Shown here piece by piece: positions 37,531 to 45,219 of a stretch of 64,000 nucleotides of DNA. Made by a program: the position numbers and the translations under genes. The stretch is taken from positions 372,001 to 436,000 of the forward strand of contig CANLUS010000001.1 in the NCBI GenBank assembly GCA_947494325.1, in the 5' to 3' direction. The notes beneath the pieces were generated by a model that was not told where the DNA came from, ran no database searches, and saw only the letters and a list, made by a program, of their open reading frames with translations. Position 1 is the first letter of the stretch. Each line of letters opens with the position of its first letter. Source of the DNA: an uncultured Flavobacteriaceae bacterium (GTDB lineage: Bacteria; Bacteroidota; Bacteroidia; Flavobacteriales; Flavobacteriaceae).

Positions 37531-37538
37531 CAAATATA
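37531..37538 (-). promoter_or_regulatory. Promoter -7 box for mvaD
   Basis: TATATTTG on the minus strand, an exact TAnnTTTG match. It would give a short leader of roughly ten bases before the TTG start at 37515. Confidence 0.5.
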
Positions 37539-37542
37539 ATTG

Positions 37543-38460
37543 TTAGTCGAGCATTTTTTCGTTTTTTTTCGATTTATTGAGTGAGACGATCACGATACCT
37601 ACAATTACAATGATTGCTCCTACAAGTTGCATCAATGTTAATTTTTCATCTAAAAATAAATATGCCAAGACTATCGTCGAAATGGGTCCAATGCTTCCGA
37701 TAATAGAAAAGTTCGACGCACCTAATTTCTTAATCGCCAACGATACCAGGAATGAGGGAATTACCGTCGATAAAATTGCCATCAAAAAACTCAAAAGATA
37801 CACTTGATAATTGTAATCTAATATGTTGTTTCTATCGGTCACTAGGTAATGCACAATAACACAAATAGAAGAAACAATCATTGCATAAGCGGTGAATACC
37901 ATCACCCCAAATTTCGGAATTAACCATCCACTGCCCACGATATAAGATGCATACGTCAAGGCACTCAAAAAAATGAGAAAGCCTCCTAACACTACAGTAT
38001 CACTATTATATTGTAATTCGCCCCAGAAAGTCACAAATACTCCAAAATAAGTGATTAAAATAGCGATGATCTGTTTAGTCGAAATATTTTCCTTTAAAAA
38101 TATTTTGGAAATAATAATCACCAATGTCGGATACACAAAAAGAATAATTCTTTCTAATCCTGCCTTGATATATTGCAATCCCAAAAAATCAAAATAGCTC
38201 GCCAAATAGTAACCAATAAAACCAAAAAATAACACCCATATATAATCCTTCTTTCTTATTTTATCTGGAACTAAGGGCTTAAAAAAAAGTGCAATTACAA
38301 CATAAAATGGAAGTGAAAACAACATACGAAAAAGCAACAAATGAATCGAACTAACTTCATATTGATATGCTAATTTTACCAATATTGCTTTCGCAGAAAA
38401 TAGTACGATTCCGAGAATTGCTATAAATATTCCTGAATTTTTGATGTGAGTAACTTGCAT
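37543..38460 (-). CDS. EamA/DMT-family membrane transporter
   Basis: 305 residues with ten hydrophobic segments in two EamA halves (about 10-145 and 160-300); the second half carries GASNFSIIGSIGPISTIVLAYLFLDEKLT, of which GSIGPISTIVLAYLFLDE is the family signature. It probably exports a small metabolite. The ATG at 38460 is preferred to the in-frame TTG at 38466. A perfect -7 box ends only three bases before the ATG. Confidence 0.85.
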   Translation of the reverse strand: MQVTHIKNSGIFIAILGIVLFSAKAILVKLAYQYEVSSIHLLLFRMLFSLPFYVVIALFFKPLVPDKIRKKDYIWVLFFGFIGYYLASYFDFLGLQYIKAGLERIILFVYPTLVIIISKIFLKENISTKQIIAILITYFGVFVTFWGELQYNSDTVVLGGFLIFLSALTYASYIVGSGWLIPKFGVMVFTAYAMIVSSICVIVHYLVTDRNNILDYNYQVYLLSFLMAILSTVIPSFLVSLAIKKLGASNFSIIGSIGPISTIVLAYLFLDEKLTLMQLVGAIIVIVGIVIVSLNKSKKNEKMLD

Positions 38461-38463
38461 GTT

Positions 38464-38471
38464 CAAATGTA
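38464..38471 (-). promoter_or_regulatory. Candidate -7 box immediately before the EamA gene
   Basis: TACATTTG on the minus strand matches the consensus and would place the transcript start at or next to the ATG (leaderless mRNA). Chance occurrence is possible in DNA this AT-rich. Confidence 0.35.
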
Positions 38472-38532
38472 AATCAATCGAACAAATCGTGGAATATTGA
38501 TCACATTAAATTACAATGCTCAGATTATAAAA

Positions 38533-39246
38533 TTATTCATTTTCTAATCTATCTAGGACTGTCGCTTTATAACTTCTGCTAATTGCGAGTGCCTTCTTAT
38601 TGACCTCGACAAACTCATTTGTAAAAGATTCAATTTTTGGAATTGACACAATATAAGATCGATGTATTCTTAAAAATCGTGAATTAGGTAATTTTGCTTC
38701 TATATTACTAATAGTTTCTCGTGTTACAACCACCTTACTAATCAGGTGAATTTTAATATAGTCGCTCAAACTCTCTATGTAAAGAATTTCATCAAAATTT
38801 ATCTTTACCATCTTCCGATCAGATCGAACGAAAATAAAATTGTTTCGAGATTCGTCTGCAGAAAATTCGTCTTTTTTACCCTCAACATTTTCTTGAGTAT
38901 ATTTATTGACTGCCTGCTGTAACCGTTCAAATGAGATCGGCTTTAATAAATAATCAACAGCTTGTAAATCGAATCCATCAACGGCATATTCCCTATAAGC
39001 TGTTGTGAAAATGACCTTAATAGTTTTTGTAATTGATTTGGCAAAAGACAACCCCGATATTTCAGGCATATTAATATCTAAAAATACTAAGTCTACTTCT
39101 TCGGTGCTCACAACATTAAACGCTTCAACAGCATTTTTACATGTTTTAACAATGTTTACAAGTGTCATTTTTTCCAAATGAGTTTGCAAAATTTCTCGTG
39201 CCATCGGCTCATCGTCTACGATAATGCAATTAATTTTTTTTGACAT
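38533..39246 (-). CDS. LytTR-family response regulator
   Basis: 237 residues: receiver domain (1-118) with acidic residues IVDDEP, the phosphorylated Asp in VFLDINMPEISG (about residue 57) and the Lys in YLLKPISF; then a LytTR DNA-binding domain (about 135-237) with FVRSDRKMVKI and HRSYIVSIPKI. Encoded 1 bp after its sensor kinase, so the pair forms a two-component system. Targets are unknown; the EamA gene downstream is a candidate. Confidence 0.93.
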   Translation of the reverse strand: MSKKINCIIVDDEPMAREILQTHLEKMTLVNIVKTCKNAVEAFNVVSTEEVDLVFLDINMPEISGLSFAKSITKTIKVIFTTAYREYAVDGFDLQAVDYLLKPISFERLQQAVNKYTQENVEGKKDEFSADESRNNFIFVRSDRKMVKINFDEILYIESLSDYIKIHLISKVVVTRETISNIEAKLPNSRFLRIHRSYIVSIPKIESFTNEFVEVNKKALAISRSYKATVLDRLENE

Positions 39247-39247
39247 A

Positions 39248-40309
39248 CTATAACGGACTTAAACCATAAATTTTTAAAGCTACACTAAACTGCTTTTTTC
39301 TTTGTAGAATTTCTATTGAATGCGTCTCTGGGTATAACATTACTAGTCTTTTTTTGATATTCTCTAATCCAATTCCGCCAGTCTTCTCAGCATCTCTAAC
39401 AAAAGAATTACTAATGTTAAAATGAAGCGTATTATCTTCAAATTTTAGTTCTATTGCTACAGTTAATTTTCCATCAATAATTGTTCCGTGCTTGAAGCTA
39501 TTTTCTACAAATGGAATTAAGAGCATCGGTGCAATTTGAATGGTATCATTAGAAACTCTATTCTCAAGGTTCACTTCTAATGTATCATGAAATCGCATTC
39601 TTTCTAGAGATACATAATCGTACAAATGATTCAGTTCATCTTTTAATAGGACTTTCGGTTTCTCGACTTGATATAAAATATAGTCTAACAAGTTAGATAG
39701 TTTTAGAATCATTTCGGGTGCATCATCTTCTTTTTTCAATGCATAGCCATAAATAGTATTCAAAGAATTGAACAGAAAATGAGGATGGATTTGCATTTTT
39801 AGAAATTTCAATTCTTGTTCTTTCAACTGTAATTGTGTTTGTAAAATTTTGTTTTTCAAATTCTCATTGGTTACGGCCGATTTATAACTTTGAACAACTA
39901 AGTATATGGAAACAACTACAAGTACTACAAAAAATACACCTAGTACCATAAATGGTACCGTTTTAGTTAATGGAGAGGTGTTGTTAGCTTTTAAATTTTC
40001 TGTATACACTAAGGCATAGAGAATGGACAAAACGATAAAAAAAATTGATATAATAGTGGTGTAAATGGTGTATAAGATGAAAAGTCCATTTCTGTTTTTT
40101 AGTAAATAATCTGGAATCAATCGATAAATAAAAAAGTAACTTATACTTATCGTTACCGGCATCAAAAAGGCCGAAAAAAGGTTAATATATCGTGTATTAG
40201 TGCTGCCATATCCAAGAAAATAGGCATAAAAAAAATACACTCCAATCCAAAATACAATATGCGCCAAAGGCGTTAAAACATATTTTAAAAGTGCAGTTCT
40301 TTTGTCCAT
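39248..40309 (-). CDS. LytS-type sensor histidine kinase
   Basis: 353 residues. Four transmembrane segments (about 14-30, 44-63, 78-100, 123-145) without an extracellular sensor domain are followed by a coiled coil and the His_kinase module with QIHPHFLFNSLNTIYGYA (phospho-accepting His) and a degenerate HATPase (FVENSFKHG, GGIGLENIKKRL). Signals are probably sensed in the membrane. Operon with the LytTR regulator. Confidence 0.93.
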   Translation of the reverse strand: MDKRTALLKYVLTPLAHIVFWIGVYFFYAYFLGYGSTNTRYINLFSAFLMPVTISISYFFIYRLIPDYLLKNRNGLFILYTIYTTIISIFFIVLSILYALVYTENLKANNTSPLTKTVPFMVLGVFFVVLVVVSIYLVVQSYKSAVTNENLKNKILQTQLQLKEQELKFLKMQIHPHFLFNSLNTIYGYALKKEDDAPEMILKLSNLLDYILYQVEKPKVLLKDELNHLYDYVSLERMRFHDTLEVNLENRVSNDTIQIAPMLLIPFVENSFKHGTIIDGKLTVAIELKFEDNTLHFNISNSFVRDAEKTGGIGLENIKKRLVMLYPETHSIEILQRKKQFSVALKIYGLSPL

Positions 40310-40485
40310 TAACTTGCAAGATGCATCTTTTTCTTAAAGTGTCCATATTTTAGCGATGAAATTCAATATTGGGTCTTGATTCTACCAGATCGCTTGTTTT
40401 TTTTCAAAAGAACCACGTAAATTGCAAAAAACATTAATTTTTACGTCAACTATCGCAATAATTAAAGAAGCACTTAGATTACACA

Positions 40486-40493
40486 TAATTTTG
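40486..40493 (+). promoter_or_regulatory. Candidate -7 box for the ExbB-like gene
   Basis: TAATTTTG matches TAnnTTTG exactly, 27 bp before the start codon. The rest of the 211-bp spacer (40310-40520) shows no other feature I can support. Confidence 0.4.
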
Positions 40494-40520
40494 AGGTATT
40501 AATCTTTAAGAAATCAACAT

Positions 40521-40880
40521 ATGTATGTACTTATTACAAATTTATTAAACGAAGGTGGACCGCTTTTTATGTATACTACCCTTCTTATTTTAATTGCTAT
40601 TATTGCTTTATTAGTCAAGGCCTTTTTAAAACCCGAGAATAACGAAAAAACTGTGGTACTAATCAAACATTTAAGTTTATTCGTCTTGGTTTGGGGTTTC
40701 ACCGGACAGATGATTGGTTTAATTGGAGCTTTCGATGCGATACAAATGCAAGGAAACGTGGCGCCGACAGTTTTAGCAGCTGGTATTAAAGTGGCAATTT
40801 TATCTCCTTTATTTGGGATGATTGTATTCTTAGTCGCTAGACTGGGTATTATTGGACTAACATTCTTGAAGAAGCAATGA
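40521..40880 (+). CDS. MotA/TolQ/ExbB-like proton-channel domain protein, short form
   Basis: 119 residues with three hydrophobic segments (about 12-32, 48-65, 85-110). The region LFVLVWGFTGQMIGLIGAFDAIQMQG and AAGIKVAILSPLFGMIVFLVARLG resembles the paired pore helices of TolQ/ExbB proteins. It is about half the size of ExbB (230) and no ExbD/TolR partner is encoded, so proton-channel function is doubtful. ATGA overlap with the next gene indicates coupled translation. Confidence 0.75.
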   Translation: MYVLITNLLNEGGPLFMYTTLLILIAIIALLVKAFLKPENNEKTVVLIKHLSLFVLVWGFTGQMIGLIGAFDAIQMQGNVAPTVLAAGIKVAILSPLFGMIVFLVARLGIIGLTFLKKQ

Positions 40881-41794
40881 TTCGAATCCTGTTTACAATT
40901 ATTGTGTTTCTCATCGCAGTACTCTCGTCGTTTGCACAAACCTCAGGAGATGAATTGAGAAAAGAAGGGGCGTTAGATGATGCCATTAAGGCCTACAAAA
41001 TAGAGTCCGTAAAAGACCCATCGAATATAAAGAATATTTATAATCTGGCTTGTGCTTTGGCATTAACCTATATGCAAAAAGACAGTGCTTTTCATTACTT
41101 AAACCTAGCTTTAAAAAATGACAATACTTTATGGGCCTTAGCGGATAATGATTTCATATCATTAAGTACTGATCCTAGATGGAAAATTTTGGAACAACAT
41201 CAGCTCAAAAAATATCAAAAAGCAAAAGGTTCGTTAAAAAAGCCAGATTATGCAATTAAGTTATTACGTTTAATTCAAAAAGATCAAGCGCTAGACTATC
41301 AAATGGATATGGCAAAGCAATACTTTATGAAAAACGGTAAAGCACCCCATTGGTATTATCCGTTGGCTGAATTGAAAAAGACAATCAGTGCTGGAAATTT
41401 TGAAGAAATGGAAAGTCTAATCAGTACCCAAGGTTGGCCATCTTATGCTACGGTCGGTAAGTTAGCTGCAGATGCCCCTTTATTGATCATAAATCATCAT
41501 GAAAATGAAGAAATTCGTATTAAATATTTAGACCAAATCAAAAATGCCTGTCTAAATAAAGAGGGAAGCTGCATGGAATATGCAAAAATCCAAGACAGAA
41601 TTTTGGTAAATACTGGAAAACCCCAGTTGTACGGTATGCAATTTCGCTATAACACTCAAAGAACTTTAGAGCCTTTTCCGATTCTTGACCCTGAACATGT
41701 TGATCAACGCAGGCTTAAAATAGGATTAGAGCCTCTTAAAGATTATTTAAAACGCAAAATTGACTATGATTGGAATGTAACCCAAAAAAAATAA
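40877..41794 (+). CDS. Periplasmic protein with N-terminal TPR and C-terminal DUF6624
   Basis: 305 residues. Signal peptide 1-21 (ending SSFAQ), two TPR-like repeats (about 25-95) and a C-terminal region that resembles DUF6624 (MDMAKQYFMKNGKAPHW, QGWPSYATVGKLAADAPLLIINHH, QLYGMQFRYN, VDQRRLKIGLEPLKDYL). The conserved HH and G-Q residues hint at an enzyme or binding site, but no activity is known to me. Coupled to the ExbB-like gene. Confidence 0.75.
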   Translation: MIRILFTIIVFLIAVLSSFAQTSGDELRKEGALDDAIKAYKIESVKDPSNIKNIYNLACALALTYMQKDSAFHYLNLALKNDNTLWALADNDFISLSTDPRWKILEQHQLKKYQKAKGSLKKPDYAIKLLRLIQKDQALDYQMDMAKQYFMKNGKAPHWYYPLAELKKTISAGNFEEMESLISTQGWPSYATVGKLAADAPLLIINHHENEEIRIKYLDQIKNACLNKEGSCMEYAKIQDRILVNTGKPQLYGMQFRYNTQRTLEPFPILDPEHVDQRRLKIGLEPLKDYLKRKIDYDWNVTQKK

Positions 41795-41813
41795 TCTAAT
41801 TCAAATATTCATG

Positions 41814-41848
41814 AAGATATTCTTTTCTAGGTAAGAAAAGAATATCTT
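41814..41848. repeat. Perfect 15-bp inverted repeat with 5-bp loop
   Basis: Arms 41814-41828 and 41834-41848 are exact reverse complements around AGGTA. It ends the DUF6624 gene region and could be a terminator, although only a broken T run follows. Its right arm overlaps TATCTTTG (41843-41850), a perfect -7 box, four bases before the next ATG. Confidence 0.8.
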
Positions 41849-41854
41849 TGCTTT

Positions 41855-42091
41855 ATGAGCAGAAAGATAAAACTCATCTGGGATTTTCGAGGTCCCAATG
41901 CCCAAAAAACGGCTGAGCACCATTGCCTCCATTTAAGTGAATTTTCAACACTTGAAAAATTGCCTTTTCATGAAATAGATTCGCAAAAATTATCTGATTT
42001 TTATAGTATAGCCTATCTTATTATTGATGAAACTAACATGCTTACCTTTCGCGATGCTTTGAAGCCACATAGAGGAGAAGTTGCCCCTTAA
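41855..42091 (+). CDS. Small conserved-looking protein, function unknown
   Basis: 78 residues, no signal peptide or membrane segment. The opening IKLIWDFRGPNAQKTAEHHCLHL and the middle SIAYLIIDE read as a real folded domain with buried hydrophobics; a His/Cys cluster (AEHHCLHL) could bind a metal or be part of an active site. I do not recognise the family. The start codon is only four bases after a -7-like box, so the message may be leaderless. Confidence 0.6.
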   Translation: MSRKIKLIWDFRGPNAQKTAEHHCLHLSEFSTLEKLPFHEIDSQKLSDFYSIAYLIIDETNMLTFRDALKPHRGEVAP

Positions 42092-42260
42092 ATTTACAAT
42101 GATTTTATAAGCGCGTGTTACTTTTCCGTGACTGAATCGTCCTTATCTAAACCGGTGACTCATCAAAAGTTAAAAACAACTTAAAAGTGTCTTAATAAAT
42201 TCTTAAAGGCATGGTTTTAATGATTAGAAACCTTTAATTCGCAGTCCAAAAATACATTTC

Positions 42261-43781
42261 ATGGTCAAAGTTATAATCAAACTAGCAATGCTTTTTTTAC
42301 TCCTATTTTCAGTTGGAATAAATGCGCAAAAGGTAAGTTCTAAATTGATAGATTCGATAAGCAAAGAGCCCGTTCCGTACGCAACTATTATCTTTAAAAA
42401 AGGAGGAACAATTAGTAATGAAGAAGGAAAATTTACCTTTCTGTTTGGTAAAAATGCGAAGTCAACTGATACCTTAATGATCTCTTGTATTGGTTATGAA
42501 ACCATCAAACGCCCTCTTACACAATTCACGGACAGTGTAATTTTCATGTCACCTAAAACGAATGAATTACGGGAAGTAATTTTGACGAATAAAAATTACA
42601 CTGCCAAGGAAATCATCGAAAAAGTACGAGCAAACATTACAAAAAACTACAACTTCGATCTAACGAAAAAACGACTTTTTTTTAGAGAATCTAGTCATCA
42701 AAATTTCGTAAAAACAGATTATAAATTAAAAAAGTCGAGTATTAAAGAATTTAATAAGGCATTTCTAGATAGCGTTTTAAGAAGTGTACCTAAAAATAAT
42801 TCTTACTATACAGAAGTTTTATGCGATCTCTATGGAAACTTCAGTAAGGACAAACAAAAAATTGATATGATAAAGGCTTCCGAATTATATGATAAAAATA
42901 ATGAGATAGGCCTTACTGCTTTTGAAGATAAGTTTGAGCGCATTATCAATGATAATGTAAAACCAGATTCCTACTTTAAAGTGAAATCAGGTATCTTTTC
43001 TCAAAAAATCAAACCAGAAGATTTAAAAGGTGAAAAAATCGATTCTACTGACGCCGAAGCGTTAAAAAAGAAGGTGGAGGATCAGAAGAAAAGAGAACTA
43101 GACAGAAAATCAAACTTTTCAAAATACCGAAAGTCGACGCTAGCTGGAATCATGCAAGATTTGTTTTTTCAAGAAAAAACAAAGCTCAATTTTATTCGTA
43201 AATCTAATAAGTATAATTTCGAAATTACGGATTTGGCATATGTAGGTAATGATGCAGCCTATGTTATTAAATTCGCACCCAAAGGATCTGCAGATTACAA
43301 AGGAACACTCTATGTAAATATGGCCGATTTTGCTATTTTAAGAGCAGATTATGAAAATGTAAAACTTGTAAAAAACTTTAAACTACTTGGTATTTCATTT
43401 AGTATTTTTCGCTCAAAAGGTAAAATGATCTTTTCGAAAGATCCTAGCGAATTATATAGTCTTCAATACTTAGAAAAAGAAGATGCTAGTAGATTTGGTA
43501 TCAGACGCCCCTTAAAAATTGTAGAAAAGAATAAAAACGTAAAAGGTAGACGAAAGCAAAATGAATTATCAGTAAAACTGGATATGGCGATGACTAATTC
43601 GCAAAAATTTGAAGTTGTATTTTTCAACACAGGTACTCTTTCGACCGCTGACTTCGATAGTTTTAAGGAAAAAAATACCATAACTGCGACCTATATGCCT
43701 GCATATAATCCTGAGTTCTGGAAAGGATATAATATTATAGAGCCTAACCAAGCAATAAAAGATTATACTGTAATAGAGTAA
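42261..43781 (+). CDS. Secreted carboxypeptidase-regulatory-like domain protein
   Basis: 506 residues. Signal peptide 1-22 (ending NAQ), a carboxypeptidase D regulatory-like beta-sandwich (about 25-105: LIDSISKEPVPYATIIF, SNEEGKFTF, LMISCIGYET) and a 400-residue region starting with the usual linker LREVILTNKNYTAKEIIEKVR. This layout is common in Bacteroidota cell-surface proteins of unknown function. No barrel-terminating aromatic end, so it is probably periplasmic rather than a TonB receptor. The 169-bp spacer before it shows no feature I can support. Confidence 0.8.
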   Translation: MVKVIIKLAMLFLLLFSVGINAQKVSSKLIDSISKEPVPYATIIFKKGGTISNEEGKFTFLFGKNAKSTDTLMISCIGYETIKRPLTQFTDSVIFMSPKTNELREVILTNKNYTAKEIIEKVRANITKNYNFDLTKKRLFFRESSHQNFVKTDYKLKKSSIKEFNKAFLDSVLRSVPKNNSYYTEVLCDLYGNFSKDKQKIDMIKASELYDKNNEIGLTAFEDKFERIINDNVKPDSYFKVKSGIFSQKIKPEDLKGEKIDSTDAEALKKKVEDQKKRELDRKSNFSKYRKSTLAGIMQDLFFQEKTKLNFIRKSNKYNFEITDLAYVGNDAAYVIKFAPKGSADYKGTLYVNMADFAILRADYENVKLVKNFKLLGISFSIFRSKGKMIFSKDPSELYSLQYLEKEDASRFGIRRPLKIVEKNKNVKGRRKQNELSVKLDMAMTNSQKFEVVFFNTGTLSTADFDSFKEKNTITATYMPAYNPEFWKGYNIIEPNQAIKDYTVIE

Positions 43782-43788
43782 TTTAAGA

Positions 43789-44220
43789 TTACTTCACCTT
43801 ATTTCGATTTCGCCAAGCTTTCAAGGCACCAGTACACCATAAGGCCCATATGATTAAAACAGGTTGAAAAAATAGACGTATGAATCTTGCTCTATCAGAA
43901 TCTAAGGCTCCAAAAGCATCTATGCCATTTATATATTGATGTATATTTCCAGGAAAGATGAGTAGAAAAAATATAGCTACAGTAAAACCAACTTTTACAC
44001 GTTGTTTAGTCCAAAATAGTACCGAAAGACCTAAAAGTATTTCAATAATACCCGATGCGATAACTACTACATCTTTACCTAATGGAACCCAATCTGGTAC
44101 CTGTGCCTGAAATTCAATTCTGTTAAATGTAAGATGGCTATATCCCGCAAAGACTAAAAAACATCCTAAAAAAATTCTAAAGATGTTTTGTACAAGTGTT
44201 GTTTTTATAGATGATTTCAT
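43789..44220 (-). CDS. DoxX-family membrane protein
   Basis: 143 residues with four hydrophobic segments (about 10-27, 50-68, 73-91, 112-128). The FRIFLGCFLVFAGYSHL start and IIEILLGLSVLF segment fit DoxX-like proteins, often linked to redox or thiol metabolism. It diverges from the arsR operon, with a shared 126-bp spacer carrying a palindrome on its own leader. Link to arsenic is by position only. Confidence 0.8.
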   Translation of the reverse strand: MKSSIKTTLVQNIFRIFLGCFLVFAGYSHLTFNRIEFQAQVPDWVPLGKDVVVIASGIIEILLGLSVLFWTKQRVKVGFTVAIFFLLIFPGNIHQYINGIDAFGALDSDRARFIRLFFQPVLIIWALWCTGALKAWRNRNKVK

Positions 44221-44243
44221 ATTATTTAGATACTAGTTCATTC

Positions 44244-44259
44244 AAATCACAAGTGATTT
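44244..44259. promoter_or_regulatory. Perfect palindrome in the DoxX leader, candidate operator
   Basis: AAATCAC-AA-GTGATTT, an exact 7-bp inverted repeat with a 2-bp centre, 24 bp upstream of the DoxX start and downstream of its -7 box. It would suit a dimeric repressor. The regulator is unknown. Confidence 0.45.
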
Positions 44260-44290
44260 ATTCTATCGTCTTAGATTTCTCATAATTGAA

Positions 44291-44298
44291 CAAATATA
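44291..44298 (-). promoter_or_regulatory. Promoter -7 box for the DoxX gene
   Basis: TATATTTG on the minus strand, exact consensus, 70 bp before the DoxX start codon. Confidence 0.45.
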
Positions 44299-44306
44299 TC
44301 GTTTTA

Positions 44307-44344
44307 TTTGGTGTTTCATTTATTAATCGTATATTTGCGATTAA
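44307..44344 (+). promoter_or_regulatory. arsR promoter with overlapping palindromic operator
   Basis: TTTG (44307-44310), a 19-base spacer and TATATTTG (44330-44337) form an ideal Bacteroidota promoter. A perfect inverted repeat TTAATCG (44323-44329) and CGATTAA (44338-44344) brackets the -7 box exactly. A repressor dimer bound there would block polymerase, as expected of autoregulated ArsR proteins. Confidence 0.8.
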
Positions 44345-44346
44345 CA

Positions 44347-44679
44347 ATGAGTAAAACTACTCAACATATCGATTATAGTCTAGAAACGGAAATTTTAGCT
44401 CGTTTTGCGAAAGCATTGGGCCATCCGACTCGGTTAATAATTTTAAAATATTTGAGCAATCAAAGTTGTTGTTATACAGGCGATTTGGTAGAGGCATTAC
44501 CATTAGCACAATCTACTATATCACAACATTTAAAAGAATTAAAAGAAGCAGGATTGATAGAGGGCGAAATAAATCCGCCAAAAATTAAATATTGCATACA
44601 TCAGGCAAATTGGCAAAAAGCAAAAACATTATTTTCAACCTTATTTAAGGAGGATTTTAACGCTTTTAAATGCTGTTGA
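44347..44679 (+). CDS. arsR: ArsR-family metal-responsive repressor
   Basis: 110 residues from the ATG at 44347. The frame is open upstream to 44308, but that lies on the promoter itself, which fixes the start. A winged helix-turn-helix is seen in ALGHPTRLIILKYL and LAQSTISQHLKELKEAGLIEG. Adjacent cysteines in SNQSCCYTGDL stand at the alpha-3 position used by ArsR for As(III)/Sb(III), and a second pair ends the protein (FKCC). It heads a six-gene plus-strand operon and probably represses it until arsenite binds. Confidence 0.92.
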   Translation: MSKTTQHIDYSLETEILARFAKALGHPTRLIILKYLSNQSCCYTGDLVEALPLAQSTISQHLKELKEAGLIEGEINPPKIKYCIHQANWQKAKTLFSTLFKEDFNAFKCC

Positions 44680-44713
44680 CTTTTTTTGAATATAATCATC
44701 GTTAAATTACGAT

Positions 44714-45211
44714 TTGAAGGTAAAAATAAAACATATAACATCAAATAATTGGCACCACGTTGCCAAGATATACAAGCTAGGTATCGAAACTGGTATGGCA
44801 ACCTTTGAAACCGAGATTCCATCTTGGGAACAATGGAACCTATCTCATTTGGAGTCATGTAGAATTGCCGCTTATATAGAGAATGAAATCGTCGGCTGGA
44901 CGGCTTTATCACCTGTTTCAAAAAGATCTGTTTATAAAGGAGTTGCCGAAGTAAGTGTGTATGTTGATATAAATCATGTCAATAGAGGAATTGGCACTCA
45001 GCTTTTAGAAACACTTATTTCTCAAAGCGAAAAACAAGGTGTTTGGACGCTCCAAGCCAGCATATTTCGAGAAAATGAAGCGAGTATTCAATTGCATAAA
45101 AAAGCAGGATTTAGAGTAATCGGTTATAAAGAAAAAATTGGAAAAATCAATAATGTTTGGTTTGATAATATCTTGTTGGAAAGAAGAAGTAACATAATAG
45201 GAATTAATTAA
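44714..45211 (+). CDS. GNAT N-acetyltransferase, phosphinothricin/ArsN-type
   Basis: 165 residues from a TTG start at 44714; no ATG lies upstream in frame before a stop. Acetyl-CoA site VSVYVDINHVNRGIGTQLLETL (core RGIGTQLL) and the IFRENEASIQLHKKAGFR block match phosphinothricin-acetyltransferase-like enzymes. Relatives in arsenic operons (ArsN1) acetylate the organoarsenical antibiotic arsinothricin. Position directly after arsR supports that type, but the substrate is inferred. A short ATCGT-N6-ACGAT repeat (44697-44712) precedes the start. Confidence 0.85.
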   Translation: MKVKIKHITSNNWHHVAKIYKLGIETGMATFETEIPSWEQWNLSHLESCRIAAYIENEIVGWTALSPVSKRSVYKGVAEVSVYVDINHVNRGIGTQLLETLISQSEKQGVWTLQASIFRENEASIQLHKKAGFRVIGYKEKIGKINNVWFDNILLERRSNIIGIN

Positions 45212-45219
45212 AATAAGTG

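Noticed and set aside
40514-40939. 141-residue minus-strand frame
   Set aside because: It lies opposite the ExbB-like gene and the start of the DUF6624 gene; composition is unlike a protein and both sense genes are well supported.
44697-44712. Second ArsR operator (ATCGT-N6-ACGAT) before the GNAT gene
   Set aside because: Half-sites and spacing differ from the operator on the arsR promoter; short repeats of this kind are frequent in AT-rich DNA.
44601-44921. 106-residue minus-strand frame
   Set aside because: Overlaps the arsR end and the GNAT start in antisense; both sense genes carry recognisable motifs.
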